This document shows positions 55,486 through 63,808 of a stretch of 64,000 nucleotides of DNA, one piece after another (positions within the stretch are counted from its first letter, which is position 1; every line of letters begins with the position of its first letter). This DNA is from CF-39 sp035651155 (lineage in GTDB: Bacteria > Chloroflexota > Limnocylindria > P2-11E). Location: assembly GCA_035651155.1 (NCBI GenBank), contig DASRGG010000016.1, forward strand, positions 81,399 through 145,398, written 5' to 3'. Below the pieces are notes generated by a model that had not been told where the DNA came from, ran no database searches, and saw only the letters and a list, made by a program, of their open reading frames with translations. The translations under genes were made by a program, and so were the position numbers.

Positions 55486-56519
55486 CCGTCACGATGGAGC
55501 GCGAGCGCACGAGCGCGCGATTGGAGCGCGGCGCGCCGATCCTCGAGATCGACGACCTTCACGTCACGTACCGGGCACGCTCACGGAACGTCTACGCGCT
55601 CCAGGGCGCGTCGCTCGCGGTTTGGCGCTCGGAGTTTGTCGGACTCGTCGGCGAATCTGGGTCTGGCAAATCGACCGTCGCGCGCGCCGCGCTCGGGCTC
55701 TTGCCCGCGCGCGCGCAGATCACGGGCGGTCGGATCAAGGTCGAGGGCCGCGACGTCACCTCGCTCGGCCCGCTCGGGTGGGAGCGGCTGCGGGGAAGCC
55801 CGGTCGCGATCGTGTTCCAGGATCCCTTCAGCTTCCTCAATCCGGTGATGCGCGTGGGCCGGCAGATCGCCGAGGCGATCGAGAAGCATGATCGCGAGGC
55901 GAAGGTCGGCGCACGAACCGATGAGCTCCTCGACCTCGTCCGCCTGCCGCGATCCGCCGCGCACGCATATCCGCACGAGCTCTCAGGCGGCATGCGGCAG
56001 CGCGTCCTGCTCACGATCGCGCTCGCGTGCCGTCCGCGCCTGCTGATCGCTGACGAGCCCACGACCGCGCTCGACGTGACGACGCAGGCCGAGATCATCC
56101 AGCTCCTCGCCGACATCCGCGCACGCCTCGACGTGGGCGTCCTCATGATCAGCCACAACCTCGCCGTGGTCGGCGGCGTCTGTGACTGCATCTATGTCAT
56201 GTACGGCGGGCGGACCATCGAGCAGGGCGCGACCGCGAGCGTGCTCGGACGTCCCGGCCACCCGTACACGTTCGGCCTCATCCAGGCGGCGGGCGTCGCT
56301 CGCGACGTGCGCGGCCGCTTCGCCACGATCGACGGCGACGTCGCCGACCTCGCGAAGGTGTTCGTGGGCTGCCCGTTCGTCGATCGCTGCCCCGCGCGTC
56401 TCCTGCGCTGCGCGGGCGAGATGCCGCCCGCGTTCGCGGTCGAGGGCGACGAGCGTCATGCGGCGGCGTGCTGGCTCCTCGAGGACGCCGTGCGCTCCTC
56501 GGAGGAAGTGCGCTCGTGA
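55482..56519 (+). CDS. Peptide-type ABC ATPase, DppD-like
   Basis: 345 residues. Walker A is GESGSGKST, Q-loop VFQDPF, signature LSGGMRQR, Walker B LLIADEP, D-loop TALDVT and switch His in MISHNLAVV. The C-terminal Cys-containing motif GCPFVDRCPARLLRC belongs to the Opp/Dpp ATPase extension. ATG 55482 overlaps the permease stop. All catalytic residues are intact. Confidence 0.95.
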   Translation: MTVTMERERTSARLERGAPILEIDDLHVTYRARSRNVYALQGASLAVWRSEFVGLVGESGSGKSTVARAALGLLPARAQITGGRIKVEGRDVTSLGPLGWERLRGSPVAIVFQDPFSFLNPVMRVGRQIAEAIEKHDREAKVGARTDELLDLVRLPRSAAHAYPHELSGGMRQRVLLTIALACRPRLLIADEPTTALDVTTQAEIIQLLADIRARLDVGVLMISHNLAVVGGVCDCIYVMYGGRTIEQGATASVLGRPGHPYTFGLIQAAGVARDVRGRFATIDGDVADLAKVFVGCPFVDRCPARLLRCAGEMPPAFAVEGDERHAAACWLLEDAVRSSEEVRS

Positions 56520-57340
56520 CGATCGAGCCGATCCTCGTCCTCGAACATCTCCGCAAGTCGTTCCCGCAGCGCGGCGGCGGCGCGCCGGTCGTCGCGGTCG
56601 ACGACGTCAGCCTGAGCGTCGGTGCGGGCAAGACGCTCGCGCTCGTGGGCGAGAGCGGATCCGGGAAGTCGACGCTCGCGCGGCTCGCGCAGCGCCTTAT
56701 CGACCCCGACGAGGGCCAGATCGTGCTGCGCGGCCTCGATCTCACGCACCTCACCGGCCGACGCCTGCGCGAGCAACGCATCGCCATGCAGCCGATCTTC
56801 CAGGACCCCTCGACATCGTTCAATCCTCGGCGGACCGTCGGCGGCGCCCTGCTGCAGGCGCTCTGGCGCACGCCGAGCGCGACGCGCATCCGTTGTGCCG
56901 AGGAACTGCTCGAGCGCGTCCGCTTGCGTCCCGCGTCCTTCTATCTCCCGCGCTTCCCGCACGAGCTGTCGGGCGGCCAGCGACAGCGCCTCGCGATCGC
57001 TCGTGCGATCGCGATGGACCCTGTGCTCGTCATCGCGGACGAGCCGCTCTCCGGATCGGACGTCTCGATCCGCAGCCAGATGCTGAACCTCCTCGCGGAC
57101 CTGCAGAAGGAGCGCGGCATCGCGTATCTCCTCATCACGCACGACATTTCAATCGCGCGTGCGTTCGCGGATCGCGTCGCGGTGATGTACCGCGGCCGCC
57201 TCGTCGAAGAGGGCGATCCGGCGGTCGTGCTCCGGGACCCCTCGCACGAATACACGAAACGACTCCTCGGGGCGGTCCCGCAGCTCGCGGGCGCCGCCGT
57301 TCCCGCATGGACATCCATTCACGAAAGGACGAGGACATGA
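56516..57340 (+). CDS. Peptide-type ABC ATPase, DppF-like
   Basis: 274 residues. Walker A is GESGSGKST, Q-loop IFQDPS, signature LSGGQRQR, Walker B VLVIADEP and switch His in LITHDIS. The D-loop reads SGSDVS where relatives have SALDVS, an unusual change that keeps the Asp. It is shorter than DppF (about 320) because the C-terminal Cys-rich extension is missing. GTG 56516 overlaps dppD, and its stop overlaps the LLM ATG. Confidence 0.92.
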   Translation: MTIEPILVLEHLRKSFPQRGGGAPVVAVDDVSLSVGAGKTLALVGESGSGKSTLARLAQRLIDPDEGQIVLRGLDLTHLTGRRLREQRIAMQPIFQDPSTSFNPRRTVGGALLQALWRTPSATRIRCAEELLERVRLRPASFYLPRFPHELSGGQRQRLAIARAIAMDPVLVIADEPLSGSDVSIRSQMLNLLADLQKERGIAYLLITHDISIARAFADRVAVMYRGRLVEEGDPAVVLRDPSHEYTKRLLGAVPQLAGAAVPAWTSIHERTRT

Positions 57341-58365
57341 CCGACCGACAGGCAACCAGCGCGACGATGAAGCACCTGCGCGCGTACCTCTTCCCGTGGG
57401 GGGTGCAGAAGCCCACCGCGGACGAGATCGTGGACTTCGCGCGCACCGCGGAGGAGCTCGGCTTCGAGGCCGTGCACATCCCGTGGCACTACACCATGCC
57501 GAAGAGCAAGAGCTTCGCGGACTTCGGGACGCGGTACCTGCTGGATCCGACCGTCGTCGTCCCGATGATCGTTAGCGCGACGAAGAGGCTGAAGGTCGGC
57601 CTCGAGTTCGTCGTGCCGACACTGCACCCGTTCCACTGGGCGCAGTACTTCGCGTCGCTCGATCGAGCCAGCGGCGGCCGCACGCTCGCGTGTCCCGTCC
57701 TCGGATGGTGGGACGAGGACTACAAGGTCGGCATGGTGAATCCGAAGCAGCGTGGCCGGCGGATGGACGAGGCCCTCAGCACGATGGTGAAGCTGTGGGC
57801 CGGCGAGAAGATCGAGAAGCCCGGCGAGTTCTGGGACTGCAGCGGGCTCGAGCTCGATCCGAAACCCGTGCAGCAGCCGTACCCGATGTGGATCGGCGGG
57901 GGGGACAAGTCGCTCGACCGCGCCGCGCGCTGGGCGCAGGCGCTGTACCCGCTCGTCCCGACGCCGAAGGAAGTCGCTGAGACGTGGGTGCCGAGCCTTC
58001 GCCACGCCGAGAAGTACGGACGTAAGCTCGAGCTCGCGATCGTGAGCTACGTGCTGGCGACCGACGAAGCGAAGTGGCTCCGCCAGTACGCATACCCGAG
58101 GCTCCTCGCGCGCATCAACGGCATGACGCACGCGGAGGCGCGCGAGCGCATCGACGACCAGACGCTCGTGCAGCCGGACAAGAGCCTCATGATCGGTACG
58201 AACGAACAGTGCGCCGATCGCCTTCGTGCGCTCCTCGACGCCGGCGCGGATCACATCGTCATCGACTTCTACATGCATGGCTGGGAGACTCCCGGCTTCG
58301 GCAAGGAGCAGATGGAGCGCTTCGTGAAGGAGATCGTGCCGCTGTGCGCGACGGTCAAGGCGTAA
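57337..58365 (+). CDS. LLM-class flavin-dependent oxidoreductase 1
   Basis: 342-residue luciferase-like monooxygenase family protein (F420- or FMN-dependent). FARTAEELGFEAVHIPWHY near 33, LEFVVPTLHPFHWAQYFASLDRASGGR (quoted as PFHWAQYFASLDRASGGR) and MWIGGG are family blocks. GWWDEDYKVG at about 132 differs from the common GWxxxEF pattern. Its ATG 57337 overlaps the ATPase stop, tying substrate uptake to oxidation. Likely oxygenates or dehydrogenates the imported compound; substrate unknown. Confidence 0.88.
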   Translation: MTDRQATSATMKHLRAYLFPWGVQKPTADEIVDFARTAEELGFEAVHIPWHYTMPKSKSFADFGTRYLLDPTVVVPMIVSATKRLKVGLEFVVPTLHPFHWAQYFASLDRASGGRTLACPVLGWWDEDYKVGMVNPKQRGRRMDEALSTMVKLWAGEKIEKPGEFWDCSGLELDPKPVQQPYPMWIGGGDKSLDRAARWAQALYPLVPTPKEVAETWVPSLRHAEKYGRKLELAIVSYVLATDEAKWLRQYAYPRLLARINGMTHAEARERIDDQTLVQPDKSLMIGTNEQCADRLRALLDAGADHIVIDFYMHGWETPGFGKEQMERFVKEIVPLCATVKA

Positions 58366-59357
58366 TGGCTCCGCTGCCGACCGTCCTCGTCGTGCTGCGG
58401 CCGAACCGCGCGATGCCACCCGGCCTTCTCGAGAAGACCGGGCACCTCGCGCATTTCGAGTTCGCCGTCGGCGCCGACGAGGTCGGTCCGGCGGCGGAGC
58501 GCGCGGACGTGGTGTTTGTGTGGAACTTCCGCAGCCGACTGGTCCCTGAGGTCTTCCATCGGCTGCCGCGGCTGCGGTGGGTCCACGTCGCGGCCGTGGG
58601 GGTCGATGCGAGCCTCTCGCCGGAGGTCGCGGCGAGCGACGTCGTCGTGACGAACTCGCGGGGCGTGACGGCGAACGCGATGGCGGAGTACGCGCTCACC
58701 CTCATGCTCCTGTTCGCGAAAGACATCCGTCCGACCTTGGCCGATCAGGCGGCGGCGCGCTGGAATCCGCGCCTCACGAAGCTCATGCGAGGCGCGTGTC
58801 TCGTCGTCGTGGGTGTCGGTGCCGTCAATCGCAGGCTCGCGCGCGTCGCGCACGCGATGGGGATGCGCGTGATCGGCGTCGGCCGCACGGCGCATCCCGC
58901 CGACGAGGGATTCGAGCGGATCGTCGGGCAGGAGGAGCTGGTCCATGTCCTCCCCGAGGCGGACTATGTGGTCGTCGCGACGCCGCTCACGGCCGATACG
59001 GACGGCATGATGGGCACCGCCGCGATCGCGGCCATGAAGCGCGACGCCATCCTCGTGAACGTCGGGCGCGGTGCGGTGATCGACGAGAGCGCCCTGGTCG
59101 AAGCGCTTCGTGAACGTCGCATAGGGGGCGCCGCGCTCGACGTCGTCTGGCGCGAGCCTCTCGAGCCCGAGCATCCGCTCTGGACGATGCCGAACGTCAT
59201 CTTGTCCCCGCACATGTCCGCCGACTTCACGCTGTGGCAGGAAGGAATGGTCAACCTCTTCGCCGCGAATCTCGAGCGCTGGCGTGCCGGGGCGCCGCTC
59301 CACAACGTCGTCGACAAGGCGCTCGGCTACGTGCCGTCCGAGGTCGGCGTCGCATGA
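58365..59357 (+). CDS. D-2-hydroxyacid dehydrogenase family protein
   Basis: 330 residues. The NAD-binding stretch is VVVGVGAVNRRLAR, where the third Gly of GxGxxG is Asn. The catalytic set is intact: Arg in VNVGRGAVID, Glu in WREPLEPEHPLW and His in LSPHMS. It resembles GhrA-type glyoxylate/hydroxypyruvate reductases. TAATG links it to the LLM gene, and its stop overlaps the next gene. Cofactor preference could be altered by the Gly change. Confidence 0.9.
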   Translation: MAPLPTVLVVLRPNRAMPPGLLEKTGHLAHFEFAVGADEVGPAAERADVVFVWNFRSRLVPEVFHRLPRLRWVHVAAVGVDASLSPEVAASDVVVTNSRGVTANAMAEYALTLMLLFAKDIRPTLADQAAARWNPRLTKLMRGACLVVVGVGAVNRRLARVAHAMGMRVIGVGRTAHPADEGFERIVGQEELVHVLPEADYVVVATPLTADTDGMMGTAAIAAMKRDAILVNVGRGAVIDESALVEALRERRIGGAALDVVWREPLEPEHPLWTMPNVILSPHMSADFTLWQEGMVNLFAANLERWRAGAPLHNVVDKALGYVPSEVGVA

Positions 59358-60379
59358 AGCAGGTTCTCGTCACGTGGCCGGACTACCCGATGGACGACCC
59401 GCGGGCGGGAGCGCGCCTCGCGCCCGCCGGCATCGTCCCTGTTCTCGCTCCGAAGCGCGGTCCACGCACCGAAACGGAGATCGCGCAGCTCGCGCGCGGG
59501 TGCTTCGCCGTCATCGCGAGCACCGATCCATTCACAGAGGCCGTCCTGACACAGCTCCCGGATCTCCGCCTGATCGCCCGCGTCGGCGTTGGGATGGACT
59601 CGATCGATATCGATGCCGCCACGCGCCTCGGCGTCCTCGTCTGCGTCGCTCGTGGGACCAACGAGCTCGCGGTCGCGGAGCACACCGTCGCCCTCATGCT
59701 CGCGGCGCTCCGTCGCATCGTCCAGTGCGACCGCTCGGTGCGCGCCGGCGAGTGGAACCGGACCGGTCGGCTGACGGGCAACGATCTGCACGGCAAGACC
59801 GTCGGGCTGCTGGGCTTCGGCGTCATCGGGCGCGCAGTGGCGAATCTGCTCCGCTCGTTCGACGTGCGGCTGATCGCGTTCGATCCAGCGGTCGCGTCGG
59901 ATCCCGCTGTCGAGATTGTCGCGTTCGACGAGGTACTCGCGCGCGCGGACATCCTTTCGGTGCACGTCCCGCTCCTGCCGACGTCGCGCCACCTCATCGG
60001 CGCGCGAGAGCTCGCGCTGATGAAGCGCGGCGCGATCCTCGTGAACACCTCGCGCGGCGGGATCATCGACGAGGCGAGCCTCAAGGCCGCGCTCGCGGAC
60101 GGCCACATCGGGATGTCCGCGCTCGACGTCTTCGAGGAAGAACCGCCGTCCACGAGCTTCCTGCTCGCGGCGACGGACCGCACGATCCTCACGCCGCACG
60201 TCGCAGGCCTGACCGTCGAGTCAATCGCCGCGATGCAGGAGCACGCGACCGACGCGGTGATCGACGTGCTCAAGGGACGGATGCCGCAAGGAGTCGTAGA
60301 TCCGAGCGCGTGGCGCGATGGTGCGCCGCGACAGGACGAGAGCGCACCAGTACCACAACACCGAGGAGGCAGACCATGA
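59354..60379 (+). CDS. D-3-phosphoglycerate dehydrogenase-like 2-hydroxyacid dehydrogenase
   Basis: 341 residues of SerA type without the C-terminal ACT domain. VARVGVGMDSIDIDAAT-like text (RVGVGMDSID), LLGFGVIGRAVANLL (complete GxGxxG), Arg in VNTSRGGIID, Glu in FEEEPP and His in TPHVAG are all present. It could oxidise or reduce a 2-hydroxy/2-oxo acid released from the imported substrate. The C-terminal tail of 30 residues is polar and probably disordered. Confidence 0.92.
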   Translation: MKQVLVTWPDYPMDDPRAGARLAPAGIVPVLAPKRGPRTETEIAQLARGCFAVIASTDPFTEAVLTQLPDLRLIARVGVGMDSIDIDAATRLGVLVCVARGTNELAVAEHTVALMLAALRRIVQCDRSVRAGEWNRTGRLTGNDLHGKTVGLLGFGVIGRAVANLLRSFDVRLIAFDPAVASDPAVEIVAFDEVLARADILSVHVPLLPTSRHLIGARELALMKRGAILVNTSRGGIIDEASLKAALADGHIGMSALDVFEEEPPSTSFLLAATDRTILTPHVAGLTVESIAAMQEHATDAVIDVLKGRMPQGVVDPSAWRDGAPRQDESAPVPQHRGGRP

Positions 60380-60951
60380 TCAAGGAACTCGCTGGCGCAC
60401 GCGTCGCGATCCTCGCCGAGGACCTCTACGAGGAGGTCGAGCTCTGGTACCCCTACTACCGCCTTAAGGAGGCGGGTGCGACCGTCACGATCGTCGGCAG
60501 CGGCCGTGCCACGATGTTCACCGGGAAGCACGGTCTTCCCGTCACCGCCGACGTTGCGATCGACAGCGTCTCACCGAGCGACTTCGATGCGGTCGTCATC
60601 CCGGGTGGCTTCGCGCCGGACCTCATGCGCCGCAAGCCGGCGATGATCGAGTTCGTTCACGCGCTCGGCACGAGCGGAAAGCCGGTGGGGGCGATCTGCC
60701 ACGGCGGCTCGATGCTCATCTCCGCACGGCTCGTCAAGGACCGCAAGCTCACCTCGTTCTTCTCGATCAAGGACGACGTGGTCGCCGCCGGGGCGACCTA
60801 CGTCGATGCCGAGGTCGTGCGCGACGGGAATGTCATCACGTCGCGCGTGCCCGCGGACCTGCCGGCCTTCCTTCCGGAGGTCATCGCGGCGATCGCGTCG
60901 GCTCGGTCGTCTCGCGTCCCGGCGGGAGCGGGATCGGCCGCGGCCTCCTGA
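60376..60951 (+). CDS. DJ-1/PfpI family protein
   Basis: 191 residues. The nucleophile Cys is in GAICHGGSML (about 107) and the Glu at AEDLYEEVE near the start. This is the typical PfpI/YhbO/DJ-1 arrangement for glyoxalase III, deglycase or protease activity. In this operon a role in detoxifying a reactive aldehyde or oxoacid is reasonable inference. ATG 60376 has GAGGAGG at 7 bases and overlaps the previous stop. Confidence 0.92.
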   Translation: MIKELAGARVAILAEDLYEEVELWYPYYRLKEAGATVTIVGSGRATMFTGKHGLPVTADVAIDSVSPSDFDAVVIPGGFAPDLMRRKPAMIEFVHALGTSGKPVGAICHGGSMLISARLVKDRKLTSFFSIKDDVVAAGATYVDAEVVRDGNVITSRVPADLPAFLPEVIAAIASARSSRVPAGAGSAAAS

Positions 60952-60959
60952 GGTGTGAT

Positions 60960-62252
60960 GTGAGTGAGGACCGTTCACCGGCCGCCGACGTGACGATCGT
61001 CGGCGGAGGCATCGCGGGCACGACCGCGGCGTACGCACTCGCCAAGCGAGGCGCGCGCGTGCGGCTCATCGAGCGCCGGTCGATCGGCGCGGTGCAGTCG
61101 GGTCGGAACTGGGGCTTCACGCGGCGACAGGGCTGCGACCCGCTCGAGGTCGGCCTCGTGCAGGAGGCCTGGTGCGAGTGGGGCAAGCTCGCCGAGGAGA
61201 TCCCCGATCTCGGCCTTGTTCGTCGTGGGCTCATCGGCGTCGCCGACACGGAGGCGCGTATGACGCAGTTCCGCTCGTGGATGAAGGAGACGAACGCGGC
61301 CGAGATCTTCGGCACGAGGCTCGTCTCGAGCGAGGACGTGCGCGAGCTTGTCCCCGCGCTCACTGGTGAGTGGCTCGGCGGCATGTACACGCCGGACGAT
61401 GGCCACGCACAGCCGGACAAGGCGACGCAGGCGATCGGTACGGCGGCCGCGCGCGCCGGAGCGACGATCGAGCTCGGGACGACGGTCCTCGGCATCACGC
61501 GTACCGGCGACTGCGTCACCGGTGTGCGCACCGATCGAGGGGACCGACCTACGGGCACCGTGATCCTCGCCGCGGGCGCGTGGTCGGGCCGCCTCCTGCG
61601 CGTGATCGGCATCGATCTGCCGATCCGCTGGGTCCGTGGCACCGCAGCGCAGACGACCCCGGCCGCTCCGATCACCGCACTCTCGGTATCCACCCCACCT
61701 GTCGGCTTCTGCCAGGAGGAGGACGGGAAGATCCGCTTCGGCACCGCGGCGTGGGCTGATCACGACATAAGCCTCGAGTCCCTGCGCCACTTCCGTATCT
61801 TCCTGCCCAACTACCTGAAGAACCGGAAGATGTTCCGCATGCACATCGACCGCTTCTTCGTCGAAGATCTCGTACGACGTGTACCGGCGCCGCGCCGCAA
61901 TCCATTCGACTGGCCGCGCGTCGACGAACCGCCGCCGAGCCGACCGAAGATCGAGCGCGCGTTCCGCGACCTCGTCCGTCTCATCCCGAGCCTTCAGGGC
62001 GCGCGCATCGATCGGATGTGGGCGGGCTACATCGACGTGACGCCAGACGCGCTCCCGGTCATCGGGCCCGTGAAGGGCGTCGAGGGGCTGCTCCTCGCGA
62101 CGGGCCTTTCGAGCCATGGCTTCGGGGTCGGGCCCGCTGTCGGTGCCTCCGTCGCACGGCTTGCGCTCGGCTGCGCGCCGAGCGTCGATCTTGCGCCGTT
62201 CGCGTTCGAGCGATTCGAGCACGCAAGGATCGCACCGCGGGCGCACCTGTGA
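60960..62252 (+). CDS. DAO-type FAD-dependent amine/amino-acid oxidoreductase
   Basis: 430 residues. The FAD dinucleotide motif is VTIVGGGIAGTTAAYALAKRG near the start (quoted as VGGGIAGTTAAYALA). VILAAGAWSG near 200 and GLSSHGFGVGPAVG near the end are the other DAO-family blocks. It belongs to the glycine/sarcosine/D-amino-acid oxidase group, which removes an amine or N-methyl group. GTG 60960 is 8 bases after the PfpI stop. Points to an amine or amino-acid-like substrate. Confidence 0.92.
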   Translation: MSEDRSPAADVTIVGGGIAGTTAAYALAKRGARVRLIERRSIGAVQSGRNWGFTRRQGCDPLEVGLVQEAWCEWGKLAEEIPDLGLVRRGLIGVADTEARMTQFRSWMKETNAAEIFGTRLVSSEDVRELVPALTGEWLGGMYTPDDGHAQPDKATQAIGTAAARAGATIELGTTVLGITRTGDCVTGVRTDRGDRPTGTVILAAGAWSGRLLRVIGIDLPIRWVRGTAAQTTPAAPITALSVSTPPVGFCQEEDGKIRFGTAAWADHDISLESLRHFRIFLPNYLKNRKMFRMHIDRFFVEDLVRRVPAPRRNPFDWPRVDEPPPSRPKIERAFRDLVRLIPSLQGARIDRMWAGYIDVTPDALPVIGPVKGVEGLLLATGLSSHGFGVGPAVGASVARLALGCAPSVDLAPFAFERFEHARIAPRAHL

Positions 62253-63265
62253 TCGCCGCCGCGCCGCGCTTCGGGCTCATTCTCCCGAACCGCGGTGTGG
62301 TCATCGGAGCGACCACGGTCGGCGAGATGCTCGAGCTCGGCGAGCTCGCCGACGCTGGTCCGTGGGAGTCGCTCTGGGTCGGCGACTCCCTCTTGGCGAA
62401 GCCACGGCTGGATGCCATCACGCTTCTCAGCGCGCTGGCCGCGCGCACGAAGCGCGTCCGTCTCGGGGTGAGCTGCATGGCCAGCACGCCGATTCGCGAT
62501 CCACTCCTCCTCGCGTATCAATGGTCGAGTCTGGACCACCTCTCGGGAGGCCGCACCGTCTTCGTGGCGTGCCAGGGCGGCGGACCAGGCAGTGGAGACT
62601 TCGCCCACGAGCTCGAGACGTTTGGCGTCGAACGCGATAGCCGCATGCAACGAATGGAAGAGGCGGTCGAGATCCTCCGGCTGACCTCGAGCGCGGAGCA
62701 CGTCTCGTACGAGGGTCGGTACACACGGTTCCGCGATGTGACGATCGCGCCGCGGCCCGTGCAGCGTCCGCTCCCCATCTGGATCGCCGCGAACCCGGAC
62801 ATGACCAGGCCGCGCAACGTGGAGAAGGCATATCGGCGCGTCGCGCGTCTCGGGGACGGATGGCAGACGACGCACACACCGCCGGACGACGTCCGGCGAT
62901 CGCTCGCGCTTATCGAGACGTACGCGGCGGAGATCGGCCGAGCGCTGACCTCGTCATTCGAGGTGTCGGTCTGCTCGAACATCTGTGTGAACGACGATCG
63001 GGACGCCGCCTTCGCGGAGGCGAAGCGCTTCCTCGACCTGCATTCGGACGCCGACTACACGCCGGACTTCCTCGCGACGTGGGTCGCTGTCGGATCAGCG
63101 GCTGACTGCCGCGCGTATCTAAGACGATTCATCGACGTAGGCGCGACGACGATCCTGCTTCGCTTGAGCAGCTTCGACCAGCGACGCCAGTTCGAGGTTG
63201 TAACTGAGAAGGTGATCGCACCCCTGCTGGCGTTAGGACGTCCGCGTCCGGCTTCCGTGCTCTGA
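62249..63265 (+). CDS. LLM-class flavin-dependent oxidoreductase 2
   Basis: 338 residues. FGLILPNRGVVIG at the start, SLWVGDSLLAKPRLDAIT, LGVSCMASTPIRDPLLLAYQWSSLDHLSGGR (quoted as PIRDPLLLAYQWSSLDHLS) and RPVQRPLPIWIAANP are bacterial LLM family blocks. It is distinct from LLM 1 and not its recent duplicate. GTG 62249 overlaps the DAO stop. It is the last intact gene; the IS5-family relic begins 13 bases after its stop. Confidence 0.88.
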   Translation: MIAAAPRFGLILPNRGVVIGATTVGEMLELGELADAGPWESLWVGDSLLAKPRLDAITLLSALAARTKRVRLGVSCMASTPIRDPLLLAYQWSSLDHLSGGRTVFVACQGGGPGSGDFAHELETFGVERDSRMQRMEEAVEILRLTSSAEHVSYEGRYTRFRDVTIAPRPVQRPLPIWIAANPDMTRPRNVEKAYRRVARLGDGWQTTHTPPDDVRRSLALIETYAAEIGRALTSSFEVSVCSNICVNDDRDAAFAEAKRFLDLHSDADYTPDFLATWVAVGSAADCRAYLRRFIDVGATTILLRLSSFDQRRQFEVVTEKVIAPLLALGRPRPASVL

Positions 63266-63278
63266 CGGATGATGCGCT

Positions 63279-63808
63279 CGGCGGCACCCGCTGCGGCCGA
63301 TCCGGACGATGGTCGAGCGTGCGCTCGCGGATCTCGACCCGGTCTTCCGCAAGATGTACAGCCCGATCGGCCGGCCCTCCATCCCGCCCGAGCAGCTGCT
63401 GCGGGCCCTCGTGTTGCAGCTCCTCTATTCGGTGCGCAGCGAGCGGCTCCTCATGGAGCAGCTCGACTACAGCCTGCTCTTCCGCTGGTTCGTCGGCCTC
63501 AACGCCGACGATCCGGTCTGGGACGTCACCGTGTTCACCAAGAACCGCGAGCGGCTGATCAAAGAGGACGTCGCCCAGCGGTTCTTCCATGCGGTGCTCG
63601 CCAGGCCAGGGCGGCGGGCCTGCTCAGCGACGAGCACTTCAGCGTCGACGGCACGCTCACCCAGGCCTGGGCCAGCCAGGGGTCGTTCAAGCCCAAGGAC
63701 GCGCCAAAGGGCAAGGGCCCGAAGCCCGGCGCCGTCGCTGACTTCAAAGGCCAGCACCGCCGCAACGACACCCATGAGAGCACCACCGATCCCGACGCGC
63801 GCCTCTAT
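63279..63808 (+). pseudogene. IS5-family transposase relic (truncated, frameshifted, interrupted)
   Basis: From 63279 the frame reads RRHPLRPIRTMVERALADLDPVFRKMYS.. (DUF772 N-terminal domain; PIGRPSIPPEQLLRALVLQ follows), without the first 20 or so codons. Near 63600 one C is missing from a CCC run, and the sequence moves to another frame for QARAAGLLSDEHFSVDGTL. At 63808 it is cut by an IS3-family end after DPDARLY. Three independent lesions show it is dead. The DDE first Asp (FSVDGTL) is retained. Confidence 0.88.
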
